A DNA stretch of 64,000 nt, taken from Bacteroidota bacterium. GTDB taxonomy: Bacteria; Bacteroidota; Ignavibacteria; Ignavibacteriales; Ignavibacteriaceae. Each line of letters begins with the position of its first letter. Position 1 is the first letter of the stretch. This document shows positions 1 to 9,214 of this stretch, in pieces. Location: positions 124,001 through 188,000 of the forward strand of contig JAKAGV010000003.1 in assembly GCA_021815405.1 (NCBI GenBank), written 5' to 3'. The translations under genes were made by a program, and so were the position numbers. Below the pieces are notes generated by a model, which had not been told where the DNA came from, did no database searches, and was given only the letters and a program-made list of their open reading frames with translations.

Positions 1-40
1 AAGTACATTGCCTTTAAGAAGTTTGGGCTTTAAATATTTC

Positions 41-2161
41 TTACTGAATATATTTTCTTAAGATCAGTAGCGAAGCCGGGCATTCTCGCGCAAGCCTTTC
101 ATGCCGCTTGCTGAACAATGAAGGCTCCAGCCCCCAGGTTTCTGAAAAGCCTACTACTACCAGATCGTAATTAGATTTTGAAATCTTTACTGCCGTTTCC
201 AAAGGTGTATCGCTTTCAACAGTATGCAATTTTAAATTATCTTCCGGAAATTCTTCAATTCCGTTAATAACTATTGTATTAGTGTCTGATATTGTTCCTT
301 CAGTCTCTCCAGCAGATGATGCCTTTCCTTCTGCTTTTGGTTTTACTATATGAAGTAAGGTTATAGTTGCATCGATGTTGCGAGCTATTTGATGGGCTAA
401 TGTTAATGCCCCTCTATCATGAACTCCGTCTCTGAACGGAACGAGTATATTTTTATACGGCTGAAACTTTCTTTCGAGATAAACACATACATCCGATTTT
501 GCTTCTTTCATTACTTCATTCACGGTTCCGCTTAAGATGCTTTCACTCATAATTGGTTTATGCCAGCCCATTAAAATTAATCCGGCTCCTTTAATTGAAG
601 CAATCTGGATTATATCGTCGGCAGCATTTCTGGTTGCCAGTGAGAGAGGACTAACGTTAATAGAATTCTCTTCTGCATATTTAAGAAGAGGCTGAAAGGC
701 TTCTATAGATTTTGCAGTGCCGTTCTGTTCGGCTAGATTTGTTATAGAAATTTCGTTTCCCCTGAGCAAGTGAAGAGCGTAAACTTTCAACTCCTGTTTA
801 GGTGCAATAGCTGAAGCTATTTTCAAAAGCCCGGGACCTGAAGACGGAAATGAAACAGGAATTAATATCCTGAATTTTTGCTTTTCCTTATCGGCTTCCT
901 CCATTTCTTTACGAATTAATTTAGCAGGATAAATCCATTCGAAAAACGGAGTAGTCATAAAAGTGGTTACTAACGCCATCAAAACCATCATAGTGAACAG
1001 AGCATGAGAAATTACTCCGAACTGTAAACCGATAGATAAAATAATTAATTCCATCAAGCCGCGAGTATTCATCAAAATTCCAAGGCCAAAGGATTCCCGC
1101 CAATGCAATTTAGAAAGCTTCGCGGCAATAGTTGAACCGCCTAATTTTCCAATTACCGCTGCGGCTAAAATCAGTCCGAAGAAGAACCACATCCCGGAGC
1201 CGTTTAACAGACCAATACTTGTATTTAATCCGGTTAAGGCAAAAAATATCGGCAAAAGCAGTACAACAGTTACATCGTTCAACTTCTCAATTATCGCTCC
1301 GAGAAAATATTTATTTCTTGGCATCATTGCGCCCATAAAGAAGGCACCGAAGAGTGCGTGGATACCGAGCCATTCGGTTGTCCATGCCGAAGCAAACATT
1401 AGAAGAAGCACTGCGCCGAGGATATCATTTGTTAATTTATTCCCCTGGTTCTTATAATAAGTTTCCAGCTTTGAAATGATTGGTCTAATGATAAATATCA
1501 TTAACAAAATAAAAATAACTGCGCCTGCAATTGTAGCCCAGAATGGAATTTTATGTCCGCCGGCTTCAGTAGCAGATAAACCAGCGCGAACAACTGCAAC
1601 AACTATAGCCAGAATACTCCAAGCAGTAACATCATCAACTGCAGCACATGCAATTGTAACTGTTCCGATCTTAGTCTTAATTAAATTCTTCTCGCTTAAA
1701 ATTCTTGCAAGAACCGGGAAGGCTGTTATACTCATTGAGGCGCCCATAAATAAGGCAAAAGCCGTGAATGTAACCGGTTGACTTGAAAGCAGCGGGAAAA
1801 GGTATAAAGCGAGTATAGTTCCCAGCATAAAAGGTAAAACGATACTAACGTGACTTATAAGTACTGCTGCATGTCCTCTTCCTTTTAGAAGCTTAGGGTC
1901 AAGCTCCAATCCAACTATGAACATAAATAGAAGAAGCCCTAACTGACTTAGTATATTCAAATATTTTAGGCTTGAGACCGGAAAAATAAATGCAAATGCA
2001 TTTGGTGCAAGCCAGCCCAGAAGCGAAGGACCTAAAACAATTCCTGCAACCATCTCTCCAACCACCTGAGGCTGATGTATTTTTCTAAAAGCAAAGCCGA
2101 TTACTCTTGAAGTAATTATTATTAAGGCAATTTGTATAATTAGAAGCAGAAGAAAGTCCAT
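41..2161 (-). CDS. CPA2-type cation/proton antiporter with C-terminal USP domains
   Basis: Inner-membrane monovalent cation:proton antiporter of the KefB/NapA-like CPA2 family, exchanging Na+ or K+ for H+. The first 400 or so residues are about a dozen hydrophobic segments. A paired aspartate (VDDVTAW, residues about 175-181) matches the ion-binding DD of electrogenic members. The C-terminal part reads as two tandem universal-stress-protein-like domains, starting near FRILIPVSF (about 430) and YKNILVPFRD (about 572), probably a cytosolic nucleotide-sensing module. No TrkA-N/RCK domain is visible. At 706 residues it is as long as antiporter-USP fusions usually are. The upstream gene on the same strand ends 15 bp away, so the two are probably co-transcribed. 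Family is clear; the transported ion is inferred. Confidence 0.9.
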   Translation of the reverse strand: MDFLLLLIIQIALIIITSRVIGFAFRKIHQPQVVGEMVAGIVLGPSLLGWLAPNAFAFIFPVSSLKYLNILSQLGLLLFMFIVGLELDPKLLKGRGHAAVLISHVSIVLPFMLGTILALYLFPLLSSQPVTFTAFALFMGASMSITAFPVLARILSEKNLIKTKIGTVTIACAAVDDVTAWSILAIVVAVVRAGLSATEAGGHKIPFWATIAGAVIFILLMIFIIRPIISKLETYYKNQGNKLTNDILGAVLLLMFASAWTTEWLGIHALFGAFFMGAMMPRNKYFLGAIIEKLNDVTVVLLLPIFFALTGLNTSIGLLNGSGMWFFFGLILAAAVIGKLGGSTIAAKLSKLHWRESFGLGILMNTRGLMELIILSIGLQFGVISHALFTMMVLMALVTTFMTTPFFEWIYPAKLIRKEMEEADKEKQKFRILIPVSFPSSGPGLLKIASAIAPKQELKVYALHLLRGNEISITNLAEQNGTAKSIEAFQPLLKYAEENSINVSPLSLATRNAADDIIQIASIKGAGLILMGWHKPIMSESILSGTVNEVMKEAKSDVCVYLERKFQPYKNILVPFRDGVHDRGALTLAHQIARNIDATITLLHIVKPKAEGKASSAGETEGTISDTNTIVINGIEEFPEDNLKLHTVESDTPLETAVKISKSNYDLVVVGFSETWGLEPSLFSKRHERLARECPASLLILRKYIQ

Positions 2162-2176
2162 ACGAATTTCCTTTTC

Positions 2177-2647
2177 TTAATTAGTTTGCTTAACAGCCGA
2201 GAAGATGACATTTCGGCATATATTGCAATTAGGCGTTGTCCATACCCCTATAAATTCTTCAGGTGAGCTGGCTTTTTTTATAAGCTTAAGTTTAAGTTCT
2301 ACTTGTAATTTATTCCCGCATGATTTGCTTATGCCACTTCCGGAAGGTACTGTTCCGATGAATTTCAACGAGTCGTTTTCCAATTCACCTTCCAATTTTG
2401 TGTTTGATGCATCGCTAAAAGTTAATTCCAAAAATTTACCGGACTGCTCAATATTAAAACCGGCATTATGTTTAGAAAAAATTATGTTCATGCAGTTTGA
2501 TTGGATTTTACTTTGAGTCTGTTTTTCGATTGTCCAATTTCCCGAAACGTCTATAGGCGCTTTCATCTTTTCACCAACGTGTAAAATTTCCAAAAGTCCC
2601 GCAAGCATTGCACCAACTAAAAGAATGTATAAAATAATTAGTCTCAT
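2177..2647 (-). CDS. Small envelope-anchored protein of unknown function
   Basis: Not recognised as a named family. The first 22 or so residues form one hydrophobic segment (signal anchor or signal peptide). The remainder looks like a small beta-rich extracytoplasmic domain: alternating hydrophobic strands with VSGNWTIEKQ near the start and FIGVWTTPNCNICR near the end, a lipocalin-like repetition of G-x-W. Four cysteines are present, two of them in a CxxC arrangement (CNIC) close to the C-terminus. It lies 15 bp upstream of the antiporter on the same strand, so it may be an accessory of that transporter. That is only a context inference. Confidence 0.65.
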   Translation of the reverse strand: MRLIILYILLVGAMLAGLLEILHVGEKMKAPIDVSGNWTIEKQTQSKIQSNCMNIIFSKHNAGFNIEQSGKFLELTFSDASNTKLEGELENDSLKFIGTVPSGSGISKSCGNKLQVELKLKLIKKASSPEEFIGVWTTPNCNICRNVIFSAVKQTN

Positions 2648-3000
2648 AATTACAATTCCGCTAAGATAAAATTATTACTAAATTGAAAAAGACTTAAATG
2701 CTAATCGAAACAGAAAAATATAACCGACTGCCCCGTGGAATTTTTAATTTTCTGAAATAGAATTCTCAGTTTTGTGGAACTGAAATTTTAAAAACAATAT
2801 AGAGTAATTTATTTGTAAATGCAATGATGTATTCTTTTGCTTTTACGTGCGATTAGTGCAAAGATATTCTTATATCGAATTATGGAAAGGCAATTTAGAA
2901 TGTTAAAAGAAAGTTTTGTCTATATAAAGTTGTGTCTAACAATAACTCATGTTCGCTATGCAAAAATTAATTTTGAGTAGTTTTTATTCGGAATATTTGT
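2648..3000. other. Intergenic region between divergent genes
   Basis: About 350 bp of AT-rich sequence between the leftward envelope gene and the rightward NADH dehydrogenase. It must hold both promoters. I see no reading frame, strong hairpin or convincing consensus box in it. Confidence 0.5.
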
Positions 3001-4269
3001 ATGCACAAGAAAAAAGTAGTTATAGTTGGCGGCGGATTTGGCGGAATAACCGCAGCAAAAAATCTAAAAGAAGACAGCTTTGAAATTGTATTAATTGACA
3101 AAACAAATCATCATTTATTTCAGCCGCTTCTTTATCAGGTGGCATCGGCGGCATTATCACCAGGCGATATTGCAGTTCCCATCCGCTCGATTTTCAGCGG
3201 AAGATATAATATTGAGATAATGATGTCCGAAGTGCTTTCGGTTAATAAGGAAGAATCATTCGTTCAACTAAAAGATAGGAAAGTTTATTTTGATTATTTG
3301 ATTCTTGCACCCGGCTCTTCTCATTCTTACTTCGGCAAAAATGAATGGGAAGAATACGCACCCGGATTAAAAACTTTAAACGATGCTCTTTCAATTAGAG
3401 AAAAAATTCTTCGCTCTTTTGAGGAAGCAGAAATGCTGATGAAAAAAAGTCAGCGCGAAAAATTTCTTTCGTTTGTAATAGTTGGCGGCGGACCTACCGG
3501 AGTTGAAATGGCTGGTGCGATAGCAGAAATAGTAAAGCATACAATGCTGAAAGATTTCAGAAATCTTGATCCAAAAGAAACCAAAATTTATTTAATTGAA
3601 GCCGGCTCAAAAATTTTACCGGCGTATTCGGATAAACTTTCATCCGTTGCAAAACAAGATCTGGAAAATATGGGTGTGAATGTAATTCTTCACACTAAGG
3701 TAACTAACATAAGCGAAGAAGGAGTTTCTTCCGGAGAAGAATTTATTCCTACCAATAATGTTATTTGGGCAGCCGGTAATCAGGCATCTCCGCTGCTTAC
3801 TTCACTTGATGTTGAGCTTGACAGATCTGGCAGAGCTTTGGTGGAGAAAGATCTTTCAATAAAAAATTATCCGAATATTTTTGTTATTGGGGATGCTGCG
3901 AATGTAAGAGATGAAAAAGGAGAATTACTACCGGGCATTGCGCCTGTAGCAATGCAGCAAGGCAGATACGTAGCTGAATCAATCGAAGATGATTTGCATG
4001 GAATCCAAAGAAAGCCTTTCTCATATTTTGATAAGGGAATTATGGCAACTATCGGCAAGAGAAAAGCAATTGCAAAAATTAGAAAGCTGGAATTTTCAAA
4101 AGGCACAGCGTGGTTCCTATGGTCTTTCGTCCATATTTTCTTTTTGATTTCATTTAGAAATCGTTTTAGAGTTATGGCGGAATGGATTTGGTATTACTTT
4201 ACTTCACGGCGCGGCGTAAGATTGATAACAACTCATCCTCAAAAAAAAATTTTGATGAAGAAGGCTTAG
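3001..4269 (+). CDS. ndh: Type II NADH dehydrogenase (NDH-2)
   Basis: Single-subunit, non-proton-pumping NADH:quinone oxidoreductase on the cytoplasmic face of the inner membrane. It feeds electrons from NADH into the quinone pool. A Rossmann FAD-binding motif VVIVGGGFGG sits at residues 5-14 and a second nucleotide-binding motif IVGGGPTGVE (NADH) near residues 160-169. VIGDAANV near 300 matches the late FAD-contacting segment. HLFQPLLYQVA near residue 38 is typical of the family. The C-terminus is amphipathic/hydrophobic (WFLWSFVHIFFLISF), as expected for membrane attachment. Length 422 is normal. It starts with ATG and stands alone. The sulfide:quinone reductase alternative is less likely because the NDH-2 motifs fit throughout. 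Confidence 0.92.
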   Translation: MHKKKVVIVGGGFGGITAAKNLKEDSFEIVLIDKTNHHLFQPLLYQVASAALSPGDIAVPIRSIFSGRYNIEIMMSEVLSVNKEESFVQLKDRKVYFDYLILAPGSSHSYFGKNEWEEYAPGLKTLNDALSIREKILRSFEEAEMLMKKSQREKFLSFVIVGGGPTGVEMAGAIAEIVKHTMLKDFRNLDPKETKIYLIEAGSKILPAYSDKLSSVAKQDLENMGVNVILHTKVTNISEEGVSSGEEFIPTNNVIWAAGNQASPLLTSLDVELDRSGRALVEKDLSIKNYPNIFVIGDAANVRDEKGELLPGIAPVAMQQGRYVAESIEDDLHGIQRKPFSYFDKGIMATIGKRKAIAKIRKLEFSKGTAWFLWSFVHIFFLISFRNRFRVMAEWIWYYFTSRRGVRLITTHPQKKILMKKA

Positions 4270-4304
4270 ATGAAAAAGAAATTTATTGATTACTAATCTT
4301 ACTT

Positions 4305-4799
4305 CTAATCAGTTTTAATTTTCGAATAATATCTATTTGCCAGCAAGGATAAGGGAGTGCCGATGAAAAAAATAAGATACAGCATGTTGGCTATAATGTG
4401 TCCGGTGCTTGCATGAAACTTGGGAGTGCGGCTTAACCTTACCACAATTAAATTCATAATAACCCAAACGAACATTCCGTAAAGAAATGCTACAAGAAAT
4501 TTATTTAGGGATTGTAATTTTATCTTTGGAAATATTATGAAGAAGAAAATAGTCCATATCAAAGCAAACAAATAATGAAAAAGTAAACCGGCAAGCGCCA
4601 TTGGTACACCACCATTAAATGCTGAACTGCCGAAGACTCCGCTGGCGATGTACTGAAATAATCCAAGAATATTTTGTCCCGTATTTATTGAAAAGCTGAC
4701 AATGGCTGAAGAGATATCCAGCGTCCCGGCAATAAGCCAGGCAATTATTATTGTTTTGTAAAGTTCATTTGTCGATGAAATTTGTAACGGTTTGGGCAT
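4305..4799 (-). CDS. Four-helix membrane protein of unknown function
   Basis: A 164-residue protein with about four transmembrane segments: near residues 15-38, 65-90, 100-125 and 133-155. It has short polar loops. Small conserved-looking features are GTLDI in helix 1 and GVFGSSAFNGG in the first loop. It resembles small YagU/DUF1440-like membrane proteins in size and layout, but I cannot assign a family with confidence. It is convergent with ndh, with 35 bp between the stops, and is followed upstream by repeat-rich DNA. Function unknown. Confidence 0.6.
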   Translation of the reverse strand: MPKPLQISSTNELYKTIIIAWLIAGTLDISSAIVSFSINTGQNILGLFQYIASGVFGSSAFNGGVPMALAGLLFHYLFALIWTIFFFIIFPKIKLQSLNKFLVAFLYGMFVWVIMNLIVVRLSRTPKFHASTGHIIANMLYLIFFIGTPLSLLANRYYSKIKTD

Positions 4800-4875
4800 A
4801 GACGGCTTTCCTATATTATTTTTTAACAGATGGATTACAGAATATGATTTGCTGCGAGCTATTTAATTTAAGTAA

Positions 4876-4996
4876 CTTACATTACACACAATTAAGAATC
4901 TAATTTTCTTTGTCATTCCGAGCTTGATTCGGAATCTCATTTTTAAGCATTTTGGGATGCTGAAACAAGTTCAGCATGACATGTGCGTAACGTGAG
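4876..4996. mobile_element. MITE-like element, copy A
   Basis: A 121-bp non-coding element with inverted ends: CTTACATTACACACA on the left, and on the right the complement of CTCACGTTACGCACA (12 of 15 match). It is flanked by a perfect 8-bp direct repeat TTAAGTAA (4868-4875 and 4997-5004), as expected for a target-site duplication. Inside are two short hairpins, a TTCCGA/TCGGAA stem and ATGCTGAA/TTCAGCAT. Copies B, C and D share this plan. Confidence 0.8.
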
Positions 4997-5230
4997 TTAA
5001 GTAAATTTATAACTTGATGTCTCAGTCTAAACTATGATTCTTTTTCTACTTAATTAGTGAAGTTGCGCAACTGTTCTTAGGTGCACTATACTTTGGTATG
5101 GTTGTGATTAATAATCACGTTAAAAAATAGAATTATCTGGTTTAACCCTTTTTTCTTCAAAAACCAATAAAAGCGCAAAAAAATTTGAATATACCGAATA
5201 AAACTATTTGAATTTTTATCATAATTGACA

Positions 5231-5730
5231 TTTGCCCATTGTTTCCCTTTAAATTTCCCAGGCAATTAGCATTTATTAATTAGTCCCTTTTTAAATTTTC
5301 CCATAATTATAATTTACTAATTAACTCCTTTTTAAATTTACTTGTAATTCGAATTTATTAATTAGCTCTTTTTTTGATTTTGCCGGTAATTCGAATTTAT
5401 TAATTGGCTCCTTTTTAAATTTGCCGGTAATTAACATTTATTAATTAGTCCCTTTTTTAATTTCCCGTCAATTAACATTTATTAATTGGTTCCTTTTGAA
5501 ATTTTCCCTGTAATTATTATTTAATAACTTACGTTACGCACAATTAAGGATCTAATTTACTTTGTCATTCCGAACTTGATTCGGAATCTCATTTTTCAGC
5601 ATTTTTGGGATGCTGAAACAAGTTCAGCATGACATGTGCGTAACGTGAGTTAATAATTGGTGCCCTTTAATATTCTCGGTAATTAATATTTAATAACTGG
5701 TCCCTTTTTAGATTTTTGCGGCAATTAACA
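5231..5730. repeat. 41-bp tandem repeat array
   Basis: Imperfect tandem repeats with a period of 41-42 bp. The anchor TTTATTAAT or a close variant recurs at 5272, 5313, 5354, 5396, 5437 and 5478, with further copies on both sides and after the inserted element at 5528-5649. Each unit reads roughly TTTATTAATTAGTCCCTTTT followed by an AT-rich half with GCCGGTAATT. The whole unit is repeated, with no unique spacers, so this is a minisatellite and not CRISPR. It encodes nothing I can see. Confidence 0.8.
5528..5649. mobile_element. MITE-like element, copy B, inserted in the tandem array
   Basis: A 122-bp element starting CTTACGTTACGCACA and ending with its near-perfect inverse (14 of 15 match). 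The flanking 7-bp direct repeats TTAATAA lie at 5521-5527 and 5650-5656. It interrupts one unit of the 41-bp array: the sequence on its two sides joins to a normal unit when the element and one TTAATAA are removed. It is closest in sequence to copy A, 650 bp away. Confidence 0.85.
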
Positions 5731-5856
5731 CTACTCGTAACCAAAACGAATACTGCCTCCTATTAGAGAATAATGGAAATTGGAAATCAAAAATCGGATA
5801 GGTCATTTTATATTTTATACTTTGAGTCTGCTCTAAAAAGCTAAAAATAACGAAAT

Positions 5857-5927
5857 GTCATTCCCACGAAAGAGAGAATCTATTCGATAATCAAAACTTT
5901 TGGGATTCGCGTTTCCACGAGAATGAC
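5857..5927. repeat. Palindromic intergenic repeat
   Basis: An imperfect palindrome with outer arms GTCATTC/GAATGAC and inner arms GAATC/GATTC. It resembles the GTCATTCCCxCG...AATGAC type of dispersed intergenic palindrome found in many bacterial genomes. There is only one copy of this type in the window. It has no coding capacity. Confidence 0.55.
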
Positions 5928-5986
5928 CTTTATAGAGATATTATGTTTAAAAAGAGGAAATAAGAAAGTGAGGTAAAAAAAATAAA

Positions 5987-6069
5987 GGCATCCTTTCTGC
6001 AAATTAGATTTAATGATTATAATAAAACCATCTAATTAATTTTATTAAAAACAAACAGTAAAGGATGCC
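5987..6069 (+). promoter_or_regulatory. Nested hairpin covering the transposase ribosome binding site
   Basis: A perfect 10-bp inverted repeat, GGCATCCTTT (5987-5996) and AAAGGATGCC (6060-6069), encloses a second 8-bp stem, AATTAGAT (6002-6009) and ATCTAATT (6030-6037). The right arm contains the AAAGGA Shine-Dalgarno sequence of the transposase fragment that starts at 6072. Folded RNA would hide the ribosome binding site. This could be a read-through control of the kind used by many insertion sequences, or part of the non-coding end of an IS110-type element where the bridge RNA is encoded. Confidence 0.5.
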
Positions 6070-6071
6070 GT

Positions 6072-6670
6072 ATGGAAAATACAAAACTAAAATTTCAAGG
6101 ACAACATCTATATATAGGAATAGATGTACACCAAAAAAGATGGATAGTAACAATAATATTTCTGGGAATGCAGCTAAAGACAATTTCAATGGACCCGTAT
6201 CCCGGAGAGTTGATAAAATATTTAATGAAGAATAATCCGGGAGCCATCTACCATACAGTATACGAGGCTGGTTTTTGTGGCTACTGGATAGACAGAGCAT
6301 TAAGAAAAGCAGGAGTAAATAATATAGTAGTCAATCCTGCAGATGTACCAACTACTCATAAGGAAAAAAGAAGAAAGACTGATAAAATAGATTCAAGGAA
6401 ATTAGCAAAGTAACTAAGTGTTGGTCATCTGGAAGGTATATATATATACCAAGTGAAGAAGGCGAATCAATAAGAGCATTAAGCCGGCTGCGTGTATAGT
6501 TAACAAAGGATCAGACCAGAATGAAGAACAGGATAAAATCACTATTATACTTTTCCGGAATTAAACTTCCGGAAAACAGCGAGCTTAAACACTGGAGCGC
6601 TAATTTCATAAAGTACCTATCGGAGTTAGACCTCAATCATAAAGAAAAGAAGATTAGAAGGTATTTATAG
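6072..6670 (+). pseudogene. Broken IS110-family transposase
   Basis: The intact first part (113 codons to a stop at 6411-6413) has the IS110 DEDD-type N-terminus: YIGIDVHQKRW with the first catalytic aspartate, a central YEAGFCGYWIDRAL, and TDKIDSRKLAK. Family members run on for about 300-400 residues. After the stop the homology continues in other frames: LEGIY, then a frameshift inside a TATATATATA run near 6440, then IPSEEGESIRALSRLR, a TAG where a glutamine codon (CAG) is expected, and LTKDQTRMKNRIKSLLYF up to 6670. The C-terminal serine-containing Transposase_20 domain is missing. The element is therefore dead, with at least three inactivating lesions. Confidence 0.88.
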
Positions 6671-6712
6671 TTTATTATTTCTGAAAAGTTATCCCTACGA
6701 AATTATTAAATT

Positions 6713-8689
6713 CTACCACCCGTAATCAAAATCAAATCTTTCCTTTTCAACCGGATGATGAAGACTAAAAATTAACGGCAGCTTTTCGACATTTACCGGA
6801 TAGATTTTTTTATTAGAACAATTGCCATTTGCCGGTTCGCCGGTCGTTTCGCAAAGCGTTGTATCTATAATTGTCGATGGTCTTCTGAAATCTGTATAAG
6901 CGAAGCCACGTTCTTTCTCTGATATTTCCGCCATCATCTTTCCCCAGATAGGAGCGCATGCGGTGCCGCCGTATTGATAACCTCCGCCAAGCTTTCTTGC
7001 TGGATTATCAAAGCCAATCCATATTGCTGTGGACAAAAAAGGATTATAACCAACAAACCATGCATCAGTATAATTCTGAGTTGTTCCGGTTTTACCTGCG
7101 GCTACTCCGTGGTAATATCTTTTTACTGAAGTTGCGGTTCCTCCTTCAACTACTTTTTTGAGTGCGGATGTTACCAGATAAGCAGTTGCAGAATCAAGAA
7201 CTGTAGATGTATCGATTCCTCTGCTGTAAAGAACTCTTCCATCCTTATCTTCAATTTTTAAGATTGAAAATGACTCGGCATATTTCCCTTCCGAAGCAAA
7301 GACGGCATATGAAGAAGCCATTTCAAGCGGACTTACATCTCCGGTTCCCAATGCGATTGAAGGATAAGCCGGAATATCTGATTTTATACCAAGCTGATGA
7401 GCAAATGCAACAACTGAATCCGGAGAAGTTAAATGAGAAATTGCATAAGCCGCAGAAAGATTTATTGAATGCTCAATTGCAAAATCCATCGGGATGGGAG
7501 ATTGAGTATAATCGTTGTCATCATTTTGCGGTTTCCATTCGTAAGCTGTTCCCGAATCTACAACAATCGATTCATTCAATAAAGGCTCGGCAAGTGTATA
7601 TCCTTTTTCAAGAATATCGCCGTAAAGAAATGCTTTAAATGAAGAGCCTGGCTGCCGTTTTATTTGTATTGCTCGATTTAATCCAAGCGGATTAGTTTCC
7701 GGATTACCACCAACCATCGCACGAATCATTCCTGTACCCGGTTCAACAGCAACTAATCCTATTTGTGCATCTTTCATAGAATTGGGAAATTGTTTCCATT
7801 GAGCTTTTACCGCATCGTCGGCAGCAACCTGCACATTATAATCCATAGTAGTTGTAATTTTTAATTGATCGCTGTCGAGATAAATTCCTTTAGGCTTTAG
7901 AATATCAACTGCTTCTTTTCTTACTTCTTCAAGGAAAAATTTTCCGACTTCATCATGCAAATCTAATCCCAGCGGAATTTTAATTAATTTTTCATAATAG
8001 CTTTTAGAAATCTTTCCAACTTCGTACAAGTTATGCAGAACTTCATTTCGTCTAACCAGCATTCTTCCAGGATGTCTTACAGGATCATATCCGCCGGGAG
8101 ATTGTACCATTCCTACAATTGCAGCCGCCTCAGTAATAGATAATTTATCCGGAGTTTTGCCAAAATATGTTTCTGCTGCTGTCCAGATACCATATGCGCC
8201 ATGACCGAAATTAACGGTATTCAAGTACATCAAAAGAATTTGATCTTTTGTAAATCTTTTTTCTAATGCGCGCGCTAATTCAATTTCTTTAATCTTTCTT
8301 GAAATAGTTCGTTCATTTGTTAAAAATAAATTTCGAGCCAGCTGCATTGTAAGAGTACTGCCGCCTTCAATATGTCCGGTAAGTGTTTTAAATATTCCTC
8401 TAATTATTCCTTTAACTGAAACTCCGTCATGGTTATAGAAATCCCGGTCTTCAGTAGAAATTAAACTCCAAAGGACATATTTTGAAACGTAGCCTGTACT
8501 GCGAACATCGACCCGGTTCTGCTCTCCGAAATATCCGATAGCTCTACCGTTTGAAGCAACAGCATACGAAGCGAAAGGAATTTTTATCGGCGGAAGATCC
8601 TGAGGGAATATTGGTTTCAGGTTTACGGCTAAGGATAAAAATAGAAAGGAAATAATTCCGGCTTTTTTGAAGATCAGTTCAAATTTCAT
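6713..8689 (-). CDS. Class A penicillin-binding protein (PBP1a-like)
   Basis: Bifunctional peptidoglycan synthase anchored in the inner membrane: a glycosyltransferase that polymerises lipid II and a transpeptidase that cross-links stems. GT51 motifs are present (EDRDFYNHDGV, GGSTLTMQLARN, KRFTKDQILLMYLN). The transpeptidase shows SxxK (PGSSFKAF), SxN (SINLSAAYA) and KTGTT. The N-terminal hydrophobic stretch acts as signal anchor. I start at the ATG at 8689 (MKFELIFKK). An in-frame TTG at 8725 would add 12 residues that look non-coding. At about 658 residues it is a short class A protein lacking the extra OB-like insert of E. coli PBP1a. It is monocistronic and follows the IS remnant. Confidence 0.93.
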   Translation of the reverse strand: MKFELIFKKAGIISFLFLSLAVNLKPIFPQDLPPIKIPFASYAVASNGRAIGYFGEQNRVDVRSTGYVSKYVLWSLISTEDRDFYNHDGVSVKGIIRGIFKTLTGHIEGGSTLTMQLARNLFLTNERTISRKIKEIELARALEKRFTKDQILLMYLNTVNFGHGAYGIWTAAETYFGKTPDKLSITEAAAIVGMVQSPGGYDPVRHPGRMLVRRNEVLHNLYEVGKISKSYYEKLIKIPLGLDLHDEVGKFFLEEVRKEAVDILKPKGIYLDSDQLKITTTMDYNVQVAADDAVKAQWKQFPNSMKDAQIGLVAVEPGTGMIRAMVGGNPETNPLGLNRAIQIKRQPGSSFKAFLYGDILEKGYTLAEPLLNESIVVDSGTAYEWKPQNDDNDYTQSPIPMDFAIEHSINLSAAYAISHLTSPDSVVAFAHQLGIKSDIPAYPSIALGTGDVSPLEMASSYAVFASEGKYAESFSILKIEDKDGRVLYSRGIDTSTVLDSATAYLVTSALKKVVEGGTATSVKRYYHGVAAGKTGTTQNYTDAWFVGYNPFLSTAIWIGFDNPARKLGGGYQYGGTACAPIWGKMMAEISEKERGFAYTDFRRPSTIIDTTLCETTGEPANGNCSNKKIYPVNVEKLPLIFSLHHPVEKERFDFDYGW

Positions 8690-8785
8690 CGTTGTAGAAA
8701 AATTACAATAAAATACTGCCGGCAAAATTACGGAAATTATTTTTCATTTTCGGAGGTTAAAATAACTTGAATCTTCATAATTTGA

Positions 8786-8815
8786 CTTTGTCATCCCGAA
8801 CTTGTTTCTGAATCT
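8786..8815. repeat. Probable fragment of the dispersed element
   Basis: TTGTCATCCCGAACTTG followed by TTTCTGAATCT resembles the left internal hairpin of the MITE copies A-D. Neither the inverted ends nor the right half is present. It is probably an eroded relic, though a chance similarity cannot be excluded. Confidence 0.35.
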
Positions 8816-8988
8816 AATTCAAATAAGGATATTACCAGACAATTGCCTACCAAACCTGAATGGAGATTAAAAAGTGAAAATTGATGAAAAATATTTTAAA
8901 TAATTAAAAAAAACATTATCTTAAGAATGAATTTCATAAAAGTTACTTTTCTGTTGTTTGAAATTAGGTCAAATACGGGATTTTCAGA

Positions 8989-9198
8989 ATGATAGAGTTT
9001 TTCAGCGTTAACGAAATTTCAAAGCTTCTAAAGATAAGTCACTCCTCTGTACTTTATTATATAAAGACTAAAAAACTGAAAGCTACGCAAGTTGGGAAAA
9101 TTTATATTATTTCTAAAGAAGATTTCGGCGAATTTTTAAAGGAACATAAATCAAAGAAAAAACGATTAAAGGAAAATCAAACAACTTTTGAATTCTAA
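8989..9198 (+). CDS. Excisionase-type HTH DNA-binding protein
   Basis: A 69-residue helix-turn-helix protein of the MerR-like/excisionase (HTH_17) type. FSVNEISKLLKISHSSVLYY forms the HTH, followed by KTKKLKATQVGKIYIISKEDFGEFL, the wing and last helix typical of the family. The lysine-rich tail (KSKKKRLKE) may add DNA affinity. No integrase or phage gene lies nearby, so it is probably a small chromosomal regulator and not a true excisionase. It starts at ATG 8989 and is convergent with the next gene, 16 bp apart. Confidence 0.8.
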   Translation: MIEFFSVNEISKLLKISHSSVLYYIKTKKLKATQVGKIYIISKEDFGEFLKEHKSKKKRLKENQTTFEF

Positions 9199-9214
9199 AT
9201 GCTGGAAATAAATA

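Noticed and set aside
5231-5730. Regular 41-bp periodicity that could suggest a CRISPR array
   Set aside because: The whole unit repeats, without conserved repeats separated by unique spacers, and no cas gene is present. It is a minisatellite.
7207-7638. A 143-codon open frame on the + strand
   Set aside because: It is antisense to the PBP gene, whose motifs are conserved across the region. The antisense translation has no recognisable domain.
8989-9198. Treating the small HTH gene as evidence of a prophage or integrative element
   Set aside because: No integrase, phage gene or attachment-site repeat was seen nearby. Such HTH proteins are common in chromosomes.
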